From Bacteroidota bacterium (GTDB taxonomy: Bacteria > Bacteroidota > Bacteroidia > NS11-12g > UBA9320): DNA of 64,000 bases. Of this stretch, positions 52,623 to 63,400 are shown in pieces. The notes under the pieces are model-generated. The model saw nothing but the letters and a program-made list of their open reading frames with translations, did no database searches and was not told the origin of the DNA. Position 1 is the first letter of the stretch; every line of letters starts with the position of its first letter. Position numbers and translations under genes: made by a program. Location of the stretch: positions 1 through 64,000 of the forward strand of contig WGNA01000009.1 in NCBI GenBank assembly GCA_016124755.1, given 5' to 3'.

Positions 52623-53249
52623 TCACAGATGATAAACCAGCGAAAGCATGTATATCCGGTTGTATAATCCGACGCGATTAACCCAGTTACGGGCATTTGG
52701 ATATTGATCCCCGATTCGGAAAAGTGAATTGCTGTGGCGTAACATTATGCTCAGGTGATCTCCCAATTTGTAATCACCACCAATAAAAAAGGCCGTTTCG
52801 GTTCTGGCAAAATTGGCGTCATAAGTCTGAATACCGTCGTCAACCGTGCCACCGATATTAGCACCAATGGAAAAACCACCGTGGGCACTCAGGTTTTTTA
52901 CAGCAGCAATGTTATAGCGCACAAAAAGCGGCAGTTCGATGTATTGAGATTTAATCACGAAGATTTGCCGGATCGGGTCATTGGGATCGAGAACTCTTTT
53001 GCTCCCCTTTGTAGAGAGCAGCAATTCAAACCCACCGGACCAGGTTTCGTCAACCTTATGATCGATCCGGATTCCGAGATTTACGCCGAGTTTGTTGTAA
53101 CCGGCAAACCGATCGCCATCGACCTGACAAAAGTTGAGTCCGCCCAATACTGATGCCCGGAAATAACCACTTTGAGCAGTAGATTTTGTTGCTGTTCCTA
53201 AAAGCAAAGGCAAAAGAAAAATGGCTGATAATGATCTCTTAATCTGCAT
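52623..53249 (-). CDS. PorT-like outer-membrane beta-barrel protein
   Basis: 208 residues. The signal peptide is SLSAIFLLPLLLGTATKSTA. The rest is an eight-stranded barrel type (GYFRASVLGGLNFCQVDGD, KLGVNLGIRIDHKVDETWSGG, and so on), with the usual 'outer membrane protein beta-barrel' layout of Bacteroidota. A C-terminal LVYHL ends in alternating hydrophobics. PorT itself is part of T9SS, but short barrels of this family are numerous and this one need not be PorT. It lies alone, divergent from the TerB-like gene. Confidence 0.8.
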   Translation of the reverse strand: MQIKRSLSAIFLLPLLLGTATKSTAQSGYFRASVLGGLNFCQVDGDRFAGYNKLGVNLGIRIDHKVDETWSGGFELLLSTKGSKRVLDPNDPIRQIFVIKSQYIELPLFVRYNIAAVKNLSAHGGFSIGANIGGTVDDGIQTYDANFARTETAFFIGGDYKLGDHLSIMLRHSNSLFRIGDQYPNARNWVNRVGLYNRIYMLSLVYHL

Positions 53250-53318
53250 CCACCAAAATTAGGTTGTGCCATGTCAAAATCCTCATAATTGAATGACACA
53301 ATACATTGTTTTGAACTT

Positions 53319-53347
53319 TTTGCAATAAGAAAAAACCGGTAATCTTG
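53319..53347 (+). promoter_or_regulatory. Likely promoter of the TerB-like gene
   Basis: TTTG at 53319-53322, a 17-base spacer and TAATCTTG at 53340-53347, one base off the TAnnTTTG consensus. The leader to the ATG at 53373 would be about 20 bases. Confidence 0.5.
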
Positions 53348-53372
53348 TGACACATCAACAAACAATCGAAGA

Positions 53373-53726
53373 ATGCACAAGGCAAACTTTAATAAAGATA
53401 TTACTGGTTACGAACTACTGCTGATTTTCGCAGAATCTGATGGAGACTTTGATCCGAGAGAAGGAAATGTAATTGTTGATTTCATTCAAAAGAAATTTCC
53501 TCTTGGTGGAAATCTGGACGCTGTTGTGGAACACGTGAGCCGGATTCCGAAAGAAGACTATCTCAACCGTGTTGAAGAATTAGCTGCTGATTTTTATGCA
53601 GAAAGTACTGAAGAGGAGCGTAAGGAATTTTTACACTTTGCACTTGATCTGGTAAAAGCGGATGAACATTTAGCGAAAGAAGAAAATCTGTTGATTTCGA
53701 AATTGTTTGTTGCCTGGGATATTTGA
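53373..53726 (+). CDS. TerB-like helical protein
   Basis: 117 residues, all-helical. The TerB fold shows in LLLIFAESDGDFDPREGNVI near the start and LVKADEHLAKEENLLISKLF near the end, each with the acidic cluster that binds divalent metal in TerB of tellurite resistance. No other ter genes are present, so tellurite resistance should not be inferred; stand-alone TerB proteins are common in Bacteroidota. It ends 8 bases from the rnc stop, convergent. Confidence 0.75.
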   Translation: MHKANFNKDITGYELLLIFAESDGDFDPREGNVIVDFIQKKFPLGGNLDAVVEHVSRIPKEDYLNRVEELAADFYAESTEEERKEFLHFALDLVKADEHLAKEENLLISKLFVAWDI

Positions 53727-53734
53727 TCCGGTAG

Positions 53735-54466
53735 TTAATTTACCTCGATTCCCAGCATCTCACAAGCGCGTTCTGCCGCTTCTTTTTCTGCATTTTTCTT
53801 GGAGAAATCCGAGGTCTGACAAATCTCTTCTCCGTCTACGAATAAGCCGATTGTGAACTTTCCTGATTTGGTTTGCTTGCGTTCCATTACGATTCGGAAC
53901 TCAATGTTCTTGCGGTGTTTTTGCGCCCATTGATTCAGCAGGCTCTTGTAATTGATGTGCTGATTCTCAATTTCGTCGAGATCGATATAGGGTTTAATAA
54001 TTTTATTGTAGACAAAGCGCTTGGTTGCCGCATATCCTTTATCGAGATATACTGCTCCAACAAGAGCTTCAAGTGCATTACCACTTAGTGAAGTAAGAAT
54101 ATGCCGGCTTTGTTGAAGTACCTGATCACTTTCCAGAAAGGTCGGAATTCCCAGATTTACTGCAATATCACCCAGCTGTTTTCGACTTACTATTTTAGAC
54201 CTTACTTCTGTGAGAAACCCTTCTCCGCGAATGGGGAATTTTTTAAATACGATTTCAGCAACAATGGTGTCGAGCACGGCGTCTCCGAGAAATTCAAGTC
54301 GTTCGTTACTGTCTTTTACGTTGGTGAATTTAATTCGTTCTGCGGCTGACAAATGACGAAATGCAGTTTTATACAAGTGCATTTTGCCGGGCCTGAAACC
54401 CAAAAGGTGTTTCAAACGATTTCGATAGTTTTTATCGTCGCCGGAAGAAAAACTGAAAATTGGCAT
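53735..54466 (-). CDS. rnc: Ribonuclease III
   Basis: 243 residues. The nuclease domain has the signature NERLEFLGDAVLD and the second acidic patch GNALEALVGAVYLDKG. The C-terminal ~70 residues are a dsRNA-binding domain (INYKSLLNQWAQKHRK, KKNAEKEAAERACEML). It processes rRNA precursors and structured mRNAs. Third gene of the acpP-fabF-rnc operon, 7 bases after fabF. Confidence 0.95.
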   Translation of the reverse strand: MPIFSFSSGDDKNYRNRLKHLLGFRPGKMHLYKTAFRHLSAAERIKFTNVKDSNERLEFLGDAVLDTIVAEIVFKKFPIRGEGFLTEVRSKIVSRKQLGDIAVNLGIPTFLESDQVLQQSRHILTSLSGNALEALVGAVYLDKGYAATKRFVYNKIIKPYIDLDEIENQHINYKSLLNQWAQKHRKNIEFRIVMERKQTKSGKFTIGLFVDGEEICQTSDFSKKNAEKEAAERACEMLGIEVN

Positions 54467-54473
54467 TCGCCGT

Positions 54474-55724
54474 TTATCGGTACTTTTTCAGAATCAGCGA
54501 AACATTGTGTCCGCCGAAACCGAATGTATTGCTAAGGGCAGCACTCACCGTACGATTCTGAGCCTTGTTGAATGTGAAATTCAACTTTGGATCAAACGCT
54601 TCATCATCGGTAAAATGATTGATGGTTGGTGGAATGATGTCTTTGGTTATTGCCATTATACAAGCCAAAGCCTCAATTGCACCGGCGGCTCCGAGGAGGT
54701 GACCGGTCATAGACTTTGTAGAACTGATGTTCAGGTTATAAGCGTGTTCGCCAAAAACAGATTGAATAGCTTTGGTCTCGCTCACATCACCGAGCGGAGT
54801 GGAAGTTCCGTGAACATTGATGTAGTCGATATCAGAAGGATTGAGTTCTGCATCGGCCAAAGCAGTCTTCATTACGTTACTTGCACCAAGTCCTTCCGGA
54901 TGCGGAGCCGTAATGTGATGTGCATCTGCAGACAAACCACCACCGGCAATTTCGCAATAAATTTTAGCGCCGCGAGCCAGAGCGTGATCGAGTGTTTCGA
55001 GCACCAAAGCCGCTGCGCCTTCTCCGAGTACAAAACCATCCCGGTCCTTATCAAAAGGACGACTGGCAGTTTTGTAGTCGTCGTTTCTTTCGCTGAGTGC
55101 CTTCATCGAATTAAAACCACCCATGGCGAGTTCATTCACACAAGCTTCGGAACCTCCGGTGATCATAAGATCGGCCTTGCCGGTTCTCAAATAGGTGAAA
55201 GCGTCCATGATCGCATTGTTCGACGATGCACAGGCAGAAACGGTTGTGAAATTAGGTCCGCGTAAATTGTATTTCATCGAGATGTATCCTCCTGCGATGT
55301 CGGATATCATCATCGGGATGAAGAACGGACTGATACGCGGAGTTCCGTCTCCCTGAATATAAGCTCTTGTTTCGGTGAGAAGTGTGTGGAGTCCACCGAT
55401 TCCTGATCCCCAGATTACCCCGCTTCGGTCACTGTCGTATTGGTCTTCCGATAACCCGGCATCCTTAAATGCCTCGTCTGCCACAACCATGGCATAGTGG
55501 GTATACGGATCCATTCGACGAGCTTCACGTCTGTCGATAAAGTCTTCAACGTTGAAGTTCTTTACCTCACACGCAAATTTCGTTTTGAACTTTTCGGAAT
55601 CAAAACGGGTAATAGGAGCGGCACCACTGACACCTTTTTCCAGATTAGCCCAGTATTCTTCCCGGCTGTTTCCGATCGGTGTCAGTGCTCCGATTCCGGT
55701 TACTACAACTCTTTTGAATTGCAT
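54474..55724 (-). CDS. fabF: Beta-ketoacyl-ACP synthase II
   Basis: 416 residues. It elongates acyl-ACP with malonyl-ACP. The catalytic triad is Cys in SACASSNNAI, His in VHGTSTPLGD and His in GHLLGAAGAIE. The C-terminal NTFGFGGHN gate motif is intact. The start is 12 bases after the acpP stop, the standard gene order for this pathway. Cytoplasmic dimer. Confidence 0.96.
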   Translation of the reverse strand: MQFKRVVVTGIGALTPIGNSREEYWANLEKGVSGAAPITRFDSEKFKTKFACEVKNFNVEDFIDRREARRMDPYTHYAMVVADEAFKDAGLSEDQYDSDRSGVIWGSGIGGLHTLLTETRAYIQGDGTPRISPFFIPMMISDIAGGYISMKYNLRGPNFTTVSACASSNNAIMDAFTYLRTGKADLMITGGSEACVNELAMGGFNSMKALSERNDDYKTASRPFDKDRDGFVLGEGAAALVLETLDHALARGAKIYCEIAGGGLSADAHHITAPHPEGLGASNVMKTALADAELNPSDIDYINVHGTSTPLGDVSETKAIQSVFGEHAYNLNISSTKSMTGHLLGAAGAIEALACIMAITKDIIPPTINHFTDDEAFDPKLNFTFNKAQNRTVSAALSNTFGFGGHNVSLILKKYR

Positions 55725-55736
55725 GTAACGCGGTTA

Positions 55737-55973
55737 TTATTTTGTGTTGGCCTCGATGTAAGAAATAGCGTCTCCTACAGTGACGATTTTCTCAGCTTGC
55801 TCATCTGGTATTGCAATGTTGAACTCTTTTTCGAATTCCATAATAAGTTCAACAGTATCCAAAGAATCGGCACCTAGATCATTAGCAAAACTGGCCTCAT
55901 TTGTAACTTCACCTGCGTCTACTCCAAGTTTGTCAACGATGATGCTTGTTACTTTTCCTGCGATTTCTGACAT
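55737..55973 (-). CDS. acpP: Acyl carrier protein
   Basis: 78 residues from the ATG at 55973 ([10 protein letters not shown]); a longer frame from 56012 adds 13 residues not found in the family. The phosphopantetheine site is the Ser in [13 protein letters not shown]. The protein is acidic, as expected. First gene of acpP-fabF-rnc. Its promoter lies in the ~100 bases shared with the divergent IPExxxVDY-like gene. Confidence 0.95.
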   Translation of the reverse strand: MSEIAGKVTSIIVDKLGVDAGEVTNEASFANDLGADSLDTVELIMEFEKEFNIAIPDEQAEKIVTVGDAISYIEANTK

Positions 55974-56077
55974 TGTTTTTACCTTTAAATTTAGTGAGGG
56001 TGCAAAGAACATTTTTTCGACCTAAATAAAAAAGAAAAAAGTTTGACGGTTTAATTTTGACGGGTACGGGACACAGA

Positions 56078-56494
56078 TTGACAAAGCATATACTCACCGA
56101 AGAATCAGAACTGAACAGCCGCGTTTACTGTCTGATTTCCAACGTGCCTTTCATGGAGCTCGCCTACCATTTAAAACATCATGTTCAATTAATGTTGAAA
56201 CGTGATAAAGACTTAAAGTGGGAGAAGAATAGAATTACTTATTTCGCTGCGATTTACAGGTTCTACGACGAAGACAGGGAAACGAATTATGCTCTGGTGA
56301 AGAACAAAGCGACCGAAGGCGTTGTTTCCAATGAGTACATAATGTTTGATGCATTTCTCATTGAGACAAACTACGAAGGTTCGTTTACTCTTTCCAAAGA
56401 TATCATCAGCCGGTCGGATGTTGTGCGGTACTGTATAGAAATAGATCCCAATACACTGAAGAAACAAACTCAGGGAATATTGGAAATCAGTTGA
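56078..56494 (+). CDS. IPExxxVDY family protein (motif diverged)
   Basis: 138 residues from the TTG at 56078 (MTKHILTEESE). A TTG at 56057 is also in frame but overlaps a TAATTTTG promoter box (56052-56059), so the later start is preferred. Assignment rests on place and pattern: in Bacteroidota a small gene of this family commonly sits between acpP and pyk. The sequence LAYHLKHHVQLMLKRDKDL and SRSDVVRYCIEID aligns with the family, though the naming I-P-E-x-x-x-V-D-Y motif appears only as D-I-I-S-R-S-D-V-V-R-Y. Function unknown. It ends 11 bases before pyk. Confidence 0.65.
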   Translation: MTKHILTEESELNSRVYCLISNVPFMELAYHLKHHVQLMLKRDKDLKWEKNRITYFAAIYRFYDEDRETNYALVKNKATEGVVSNEYIMFDAFLIETNYEGSFTLSKDIISRSDVVRYCIEIDPNTLKKQTQGILEIS

Positions 56495-56505
56495 AGAAGA
56501 AGGAT

Positions 56506-57939
56506 ATGTCACAGCAGGTTTTATACAACAAGACAAAAATTATTGCCACCATTGGTCCGGCTACTGAAAGTCTGACCATGCTCCGTAAAATCATTAAAGC
56601 CGGAGTAGATGTTTGCCGGATTAATTTTTCACACGGAACCCACGATCAGCACAGAAGAGTTATTCAGAACATCCGACTGATAAATGATGAACTGGGGCTC
56701 AGCGTTGCAATTCTCGGTGATTTACAAGGCCCGAAACTGAGAGTGGGAGAAATGAAACCCGGGACCATTCTGAAAGATGGCCAATCGTTGTTAGTTACAA
56801 CGCATGAGGAAATCGGTAACCACGAAAAGGTTTATGTGAATTACCATGATTTGCCGAAGGAGATTCAGAAAGGTGAACACATCCTTATCGACGACGGGAA
56901 CATTGAATTAAAGGTAACCGACATCGTTGACGATCATACCATTAAAACCAAAGTGATCGACGGCGGAGTGCTCAAATCGAATAAAGGATTTAATCTGCCG
57001 CATACACAAGTTGCCCTTCCCTGTCTCACTCCAAAGGATCTTGAAGATTTGCGCTTTGCATTAGAGATGGATATCGACTGGATTGGCTTATCGTTCGTTC
57101 GTCAGCCTTCCGATATCCGGGAGTTACGTCAACATATTCAGGAAGCGGGAAGCGATGCGCACATTGTTGCCAAGATTGAAAAACCTCAGGCCGTAAAACA
57201 CATCGACGCTATTATTAAAGAGACGGATGCCGTAATGGTTGCCCGTGGAGATCTCGGGGTTGAAATTCCTCTGGAACGCGTACCGATCATTCAGAAATCC
57301 ATTGTCGATAAATGTATTGATGCCAAGAAGCCGGTAATTATTGCAACGCAGATGATGGAAAGTATGATTTCTCATCCGCGACCTACCCGCGCCGAAACCA
57401 ACGACGTGGCCAATGCTGTAATGGACGGAGCGGATGCCGTGATGCTGAGCGCTGAAACATCGGTTGGAGAATATCCGCTTGAAGTGGTTCAGACCATGGA
57501 GAAAATTGTGAGTAACACGGAGCTCAACTGGAATATTTATTATAAAGGAAAGAAGCCCGCGAAAACTTCACCTACCTTTTTGTCGGATGAGATTTGTTTT
57601 ACTGCTGTGCGTATGAGCGACCACATTAAAGCAAAAGCAATTATTTCACTTACATATTCCGGTTATACTGCTTTTCAGATCGCCGGTTATCGCCCGAATT
57701 GCGACATCTTTATCTTTACTTCGAACAAGACCATTTTCAGAATGCTGAGTCTGGTTTGGAACGTACGGGTTTTCTATTACGATAAAGAGGTGAGTACAGA
57801 TGACACGATTACCGATGTGGTGGAAATTCTAAAAGACAAAAAACTTTTAAAGACCGGTGATGTTGTTGTTCACACGGCGAGTATGCCAATCAATGCGAAG
57901 TCGAGAACGAACGCACTCAAGATTGGAATCGTTGATTAA
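56506..57939 (+). CDS. pyk: Pyruvate kinase
   Basis: 477 residues from the ATG at 56506, preceded by GAAGAAGAAGG as a good ribosome site; a TTG five codons earlier is less likely. It makes pyruvate and ATP from phosphoenolpyruvate and ADP. Motifs: TKIIATIGPATES, RINFSHGTHDQH, the active-site IVAKIEKPQAV and ARGDLGVEIPLE, and then ATQMMESMI. The C-terminal regulatory domain is complete (GDVVVHTASMPIN). Last step of glycolysis, cytoplasmic tetramer. The DUF2480 gene follows by 6 bases. Confidence 0.96.
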   Translation: MSQQVLYNKTKIIATIGPATESLTMLRKIIKAGVDVCRINFSHGTHDQHRRVIQNIRLINDELGLSVAILGDLQGPKLRVGEMKPGTILKDGQSLLVTTHEEIGNHEKVYVNYHDLPKEIQKGEHILIDDGNIELKVTDIVDDHTIKTKVIDGGVLKSNKGFNLPHTQVALPCLTPKDLEDLRFALEMDIDWIGLSFVRQPSDIRELRQHIQEAGSDAHIVAKIEKPQAVKHIDAIIKETDAVMVARGDLGVEIPLERVPIIQKSIVDKCIDAKKPVIIATQMMESMISHPRPTRAETNDVANAVMDGADAVMLSAETSVGEYPLEVVQTMEKIVSNTELNWNIYYKGKKPAKTSPTFLSDEICFTAVRMSDHIKAKAIISLTYSGYTAFQIAGYRPNCDIFIFTSNKTIFRMLSLVWNVRVFYYDKEVSTDDTITDVVEILKDKKLLKTGDVVVHTASMPINAKSRTNALKIGIVD

Positions 57940-57945
57940 AAGCCA

Positions 57946-58449
57946 ATGGAAGAAATCGTAAATAAAGTTGCTCAGAGCGGGCTCGTAACCTTCGATCCGG
58001 AGTCGTTTTATGATACGACCGAGATTCTTTCCATAGATCTTAAAGACAATTTATTTCAGGGATTAATTCTGCGGGAAAAAGACTTCCGGGAATTTATCAA
58101 AGAGCACAATTGGGAATCATTCTCTGGTAAAAACGTCGCTGTGTTTTGTAGTGCAGATGCCATTGTTCCTACTTGGGCATATATGCTTGTGGCAAATAAA
58201 CTGGAGCCGTTTGCTAACGAAGTTTATTTTGGAACACCAGATCAATTGCAGCAACACCTTATGCTGAGAAAAGTAGAATCGCTGAATATTGAGGAGTTTC
58301 GCGACAAACGCATTGTAATAAAAGGTTGTTCAAAATTTCCGGTTCCCGCCGGAGTGTATGTCGCTCTCACTAATTTATTTTCTTCCGTTGCCAAAAGCAT
58401 CATGTACGGAGAACCTTGCAGCACAGTTCCGATCTTTAAGAGAAAGTAG
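57946..58449 (+). CDS. DUF2480 family protein
   Basis: 167 residues covering the whole family: SIDLKDNLFQGLILREKDFR near the start, AVFCSADAIVPTWAYML in the middle and KGCSKFPVPAGVYVALT near the end. The family is nearly confined to Bacteroidota and has no known activity. The conserved Cys/Asp/Pro blocks suggest an enzyme or metal site. Co-transcribed with pyk. Confidence 0.88.
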   Translation: MEEIVNKVAQSGLVTFDPESFYDTTEILSIDLKDNLFQGLILREKDFREFIKEHNWESFSGKNVAVFCSADAIVPTWAYMLVANKLEPFANEVYFGTPDQLQQHLMLRKVESLNIEEFRDKRIVIKGCSKFPVPAGVYVALTNLFSSVAKSIMYGEPCSTVPIFKRK

Positions 58450-58553
58450 TTCCGTTACTTCTCTCGCAGCCTGATTCAATTCGCCGTTCGCCAATCCGAT
58501 TTGGCCGGTACCTCTAATTCTTTTAATTTGTCCGCAAAACTGTGAGACAAATC

Positions 58554-60455
58554 ATGATCAGATTCCTATTAAACAGCCGGGCCAACCGTGGATTAGCATT
58601 ATCCATTTTAGCTTTTCTTTTAATCATTAGCAATTCGATTGAAGGGATTGCCCAAAACATGCAGTTCGCGGGTTTGTATTCTCCGGGACTTACGTATTAC
58701 TCGAACCCGCATCATCCCGATTTCAATTATGTGATGGCCACCGGGGCCAAAAATTCTGTTTTTAAACCCAACCCCGGAAATCCGTTGTTACAAATTCAAC
58801 AAGACCAAGATGCGTTTTTAATGTGCATGAACAAATCGGGCAAATATCAATGGCATATCTGGTTCGAAGGTTCCGGCTACCGGTATTTCCGTCAGTCGGT
58901 TGTGAACTCCAACGGATATCTGTACACGGTTCTTCTCACGTATTCCGACTCGGTTATTTTTCACGGAAGAAATAAAGATACCACGTATGTAATGGATTTT
59001 AAACCGGGAGATAAATACGGATATGCTTTGCTAAAAATCGCTTCCAACGGTGCAATCGCCGGCTTTCGAAATCTTGGTACCGGTTCTTCCGGAGATCTGG
59101 TGGTGGACATGATTAACACCCCCATGCAGAGTGAGCTGACTTTGTTGTATTCGACTAATTCGAGCCATGCGATTCCCGGAACTTCCGATACGATTTATTC
59201 TAAAAACGGATCCTGGACCGGGAGTCTTTTAAAGATTTCAACTTCCGATTTGCATACTACTGGTCATTCCGCGATTCCTGTACAGGCGAGCACGTCTGCA
59301 CAAACACAAAACAATGTGTATTGGGTAACGAATATTAACAAGAGCAACGGAAGTATAGATCCTGATACCACCACCAGGATATTTTACGGAGCCGATTTCA
59401 AACAGGTTCGATATTTCCCAAAAGATATTCAGGTTCAATCGGTAATGTACGATGCGGATGAGGGGATTCTTTATACGATTCTTGTCGCAGCTTTGGGAGC
59501 ATCCGGAAATGTAAATGTTGACGGAAACAACATCTTTCTCGGCAATGGAAAATACTTTTTAGCCACCTGGAACATGAATCAGTTGAGCGATACGGCCACC
59601 CTTTTTAATGAAGTTGCCGGAATTGCAAATCCCAGAATGGCTCAGACTCAAACCGGAAAACCGTATTTCTGGAGTGAAGTGAGTTTGCTCCAAAGTAGCA
59701 GTGTTAATGTTCAATTTCTAAAAGGGAAAGCGCAATCGGTTGCAGCAGACAACTTCATGTGCTGGGGGCCGGTGAGCACTTCCGGATTCGACTGGATTCG
59801 TGTGATATCCGGAGATAACGGAATTTCGGAAGGAACATCCTCCTTTGCTGTCGATGATCGGAATCAATTTATTCTGAGAAAAGTAACGTATGATCTGGAT
59901 ATGGATCCCGGAGATTACGATTGGACATACAAGACCAAAGACTTTCCGGAACATTGGGTGGTTGCAGGTTACAGTTGTAAACCAACTGCGATTTTTACGT
60001 ACGACCAGAATGGCCAGAAGATTATTCTGCATAACAAGAGCGCAGGTGCCGATTCGTATGATTGGGATTTTGGTAACGGCGATGCAGTATCTTCCGAAAA
60101 AGACCCGGTCGTCTATTATAAATCCACGGGAGATTATACCATTACACTCATCGCAAATAATACCTGTGGATCCGACACTTTTCAGTTTCCCATTAATGTG
60201 AACGAGATCTTATCATCGAATCATCCGGAGCAATTGCGAATTGCGATGTACCCAAATCCGGTGAAGGATTTGCTCACCATACAATCGGACGTGAAATATT
60301 CGAAAATTCAGGTTTTCGGTTTCGACGGAAAGTTGCTTCGTGAAATGAATTTTAATCCGGAAGGGACGTATGATGTTTCGGATTTGTCTCCGGGTTTCTT
60401 CGTTGTTAAAGTGTGTGGCGAAGCAGATTTCTCACACATTATTCTAAAGCAATAA
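58554..60455 (+). CDS. T9SS type A sorted protein with PKD domain
   Basis: 633 residues from the ATG at 58554; a GTG four codons earlier is possible. The signal peptide is LALSILAFLLIISNSIEGIAQ. A long beta-propeller-like body (LMCMNKSGKYQWHIWFEGSG, GDKYGYALLKIASNGA) occupies ~45-450. A PKD domain follows at ~475-555 (SYDWDFGNGDAVSSEKDP, STGDYTITLIANNTCG). A type A tail ends the protein (IAMYPNPVKDL, LSPGFFVVKV, ILKQ). Surface or secreted, function unknown. Convergent with tamB, with 1 base between stops. Confidence 0.87.
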   Translation: MIRFLLNSRANRGLALSILAFLLIISNSIEGIAQNMQFAGLYSPGLTYYSNPHHPDFNYVMATGAKNSVFKPNPGNPLLQIQQDQDAFLMCMNKSGKYQWHIWFEGSGYRYFRQSVVNSNGYLYTVLLTYSDSVIFHGRNKDTTYVMDFKPGDKYGYALLKIASNGAIAGFRNLGTGSSGDLVVDMINTPMQSELTLLYSTNSSHAIPGTSDTIYSKNGSWTGSLLKISTSDLHTTGHSAIPVQASTSAQTQNNVYWVTNINKSNGSIDPDTTTRIFYGADFKQVRYFPKDIQVQSVMYDADEGILYTILVAALGASGNVNVDGNNIFLGNGKYFLATWNMNQLSDTATLFNEVAGIANPRMAQTQTGKPYFWSEVSLLQSSSVNVQFLKGKAQSVAADNFMCWGPVSTSGFDWIRVISGDNGISEGTSSFAVDDRNQFILRKVTYDLDMDPGDYDWTYKTKDFPEHWVVAGYSCKPTAIFTYDQNGQKIILHNKSAGADSYDWDFGNGDAVSSEKDPVVYYKSTGDYTITLIANNTCGSDTFQFPINVNEILSSNHPEQLRIAMYPNPVKDLLTIQSDVKYSKIQVFGFDGKLLREMNFNPEGTYDVSDLSPGFFVVKVCGEADFSHIILKQ

Positions 60456-60456
60456 C

Positions 60457-63400
60457 TCAACTCCCGCTTTTCTTTTCGTCGGTTTCTTCATCGTCTTTTT
60501 TACCCCAGAGTCGAATGTGATTGAATTGTTTTTTAAAATAAAATCCGACTCCGGAAGTGGAGACGTTCGAGATCTGGCTAAGCGTCGGGTCGTTCGCAAC
60601 TTTGTGATACGCTTTCAGTCTTAAACTACCGTCTTTCTTCACATTATAAATAAGATCGACGTTGTACGGATTGGTTGCGCCGGTTGTGGAAGAATTTACG
60701 GAACCCGCTATTCCGAATTCCAGTCTGTCCTGAAACATTTTTCTACGAACCGAAACGATTAGTGCGGCTTTATCCTGATCGGTATATCCGGAACGCGTCT
60801 GATAATCGATGCCCACATCCAGCTTGCCCGAATATTCCGAAATCCAGTTGTTCACCTGATTTGATAAAAATGAACCGATACTGGAGCTCACTACATCGCG
60901 GTAATCGTTTCCGGAGGCGACAGGATCGAGACTATACGTAGCGGTTGGGGTAAAAGAGCCGAATGTAAGCAGGGAGAAAATTTGCCGGTTTAGCTCATCC
61001 GGATCGTTTTCAATTCGCTTAATCATACTGTTGAACTGAGACATGTTGCTCATGGCAATGTTGTCGGGGAACTCCATCCCGAAAGTGATCTCCGGTGAAA
61101 ACAATTCACCCTGCAAATAGAGAATCACATTCATTTTAATGTTGGTGTTGTAATTGGCTTTGTCTGATTCTGAAACATAACCGACCATGAGATCCCATGG
61201 GTTTGCACGGTTTCTGGCTACAGCAGCCTGAAGGTCGATGTAAGCATTATACGGATCGCCGTTCCAGACAATTTTTCCGCCTTCCTTCAAATCAAATTTT
61301 TCGCTCACCATCATCGGCGAGGAGAATGGGTAAATTCCCTTGCTAATCGTGAAGTCTCCGTACATATAAAAGTCTTCATACGAAGTGTATTCCATCGAAA
61401 TTTTTCCTTTTCCGGAACCGGTAATTTTATCGTCGAGTACTTCATCAAACAATAAAACAAACTCAGCATCTTCAGTGACATTGAAATTCATATTCACGGT
61501 GAGTCCGTCAACTTCTTCACGTTTTTTCTTCACTTCTTTTTTAGATGTGTCGACCGGCTGTTTAAAACTGATGTATTCAACCAATTGATTATTGCCCTCC
61601 TCATAAAGGGGAAGCACGATGCGGGTTCCTTTTTCTGACGTGGCGTTAATGTCGATTTTTAAGTTGTCTAATGGCCCGACAAAACTCGCACTACCACTGG
61701 CGATTCCGGTTCCGTAATACGGATTGTTGTCTTTAGCTGTAGTGTTGAGACACATGAAATTTTTAACCTGATCAAAATGCAGATCGAGATAAAAATCCGA
61801 CAGCAGTTTGTGTTTGATCATCCCGTTGAGATAGGCCGAGTTTCCATTTATATCTTTTATCCGGGTTGATTTAAAACTAATGACCGCGTCGTTCAGATAA
61901 ATTTTGTCGTCGATGAAATACCGGGTATTGAGGTAGTCAACGGTTACACCCACATTTTTGGCGGTAATAGTTCCTTTTAGTGTGTGATATTTCGGAGTTC
62001 CTTTAAAGCGCGCATCTGCGTTAATAGTTCCGGTGAAATCGGAAGCAATTCCTGTAAATATATTTTCCAGCGGTTTGATGTCGGCATCTTTAGCCAGAAT
62101 CGAAATATCTAAATTGGGAGTTTCTTTAGTTAAGTCGATATCGCCGATGAAACTCACGTTTTTCAAAAGTCCTTCTTCCACCCGTGCATTGATCTTCATG
62201 TCCATCGGGTTTTTATCTGATCGAGAACTCACCGTAAAATTCCCGAGTGTGTCACCATCGTAAGCGAGGTTTCGTATTTTAAATTCTTCTGTTTTAAAAG
62301 CCGGGCTAACGGCAATGTTGAATAACTCAACGGAACCATTTGCAACACCGCCTATTGTTGTTTTGTAGGAGGCGAGAGCTTTATTAAAATTAGCCAGATC
62401 GAAGTTGCGAAAATCCAGAAAAAGCCTGTCGTTTTTGTGTCCCGAGTGAATTCCGGAAACCCGGATAGATTGCCCGTTGCGTACTGCTGAAAAACTGTCG
62501 ATCGTGGTTTTACCGTCGGAATACCAGAGCTGATTGTTGTCGTCGATGTTCCAGGGAATTCCATCAACATAGAAATGCGAAGACATCATGCGCAAACCAA
62601 TCGTGTCATGACTAAAATGCATGGCTCCGTATGAACGCAACGCGACATCATCGGTTGTGTCGGCGAAGTTTAAAAGGAAGTCGACATCATTGGGCATTAT
62701 GCTCGCGTTCAGCAAAATGTTGTGTGTTAATAGGGTGTCGCGCCGAAAAAGTTCTTTTACATCCGTACTCATGTTGAGCAATTGAAATGGCTTTTTTCGA
62801 ACGTTGAGATAATACTGCGACAACCGGTAATCTTCCCAGACAACTTCATCTAAAACACCGTCGATTTCTAAAGATTTCTGATTCGAATTGTATGTTCCGC
62901 TGAATTCTCCGTTTCCGAGAATCAGATTCTGTTGCATCAGTCTGCCGAAATCTTCATTACGACGAACCGTGAATTTGGTACTCACGGCAACATCTTTTGG
63001 AAGCTTCCTGGGCGCTTCGTAGTATTCTGGAAATAAAGTATGCAGAATGTCGAAGTAGACTTTATCGAGATAACTGAAATTGAAATTTCCGTGAACCGAA
63101 GCATCAACAATGTCGGATCTCAGTTCCACATGCCGCCCCAATGAGTCGAAACCCGACCAGAGTTCCATCCGATTAAGATTCACATCGTAATCACCCCGTT
63201 TAACTTTCAAATCTGATATAAGTGCGAGTCCATCGAGGTTGTCGAGATTGGTACCTTTCAGATTAATGGTCATTAGTGCCGATATATCCGATGCGATGGA
63301 ATCAAATCCGATTTTTTTCAGATTGATGTGCTGGATGTCGGAGGTAAACTGATATGTATTAATTGCCGGATGAAAATTCATCTTACCGGAAAAACTGAGT

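Noticed and set aside
53373-53726. Tellurite-resistance determinant.
   Set aside because: Only a single TerB-like protein is present, without terC, terD or terZ relatives nearby.
54507-55265. Long forward frame (252 codons) opposite fabF.
   Set aside because: Shadow of fabF, whose catalytic motifs and operon context are unambiguous.
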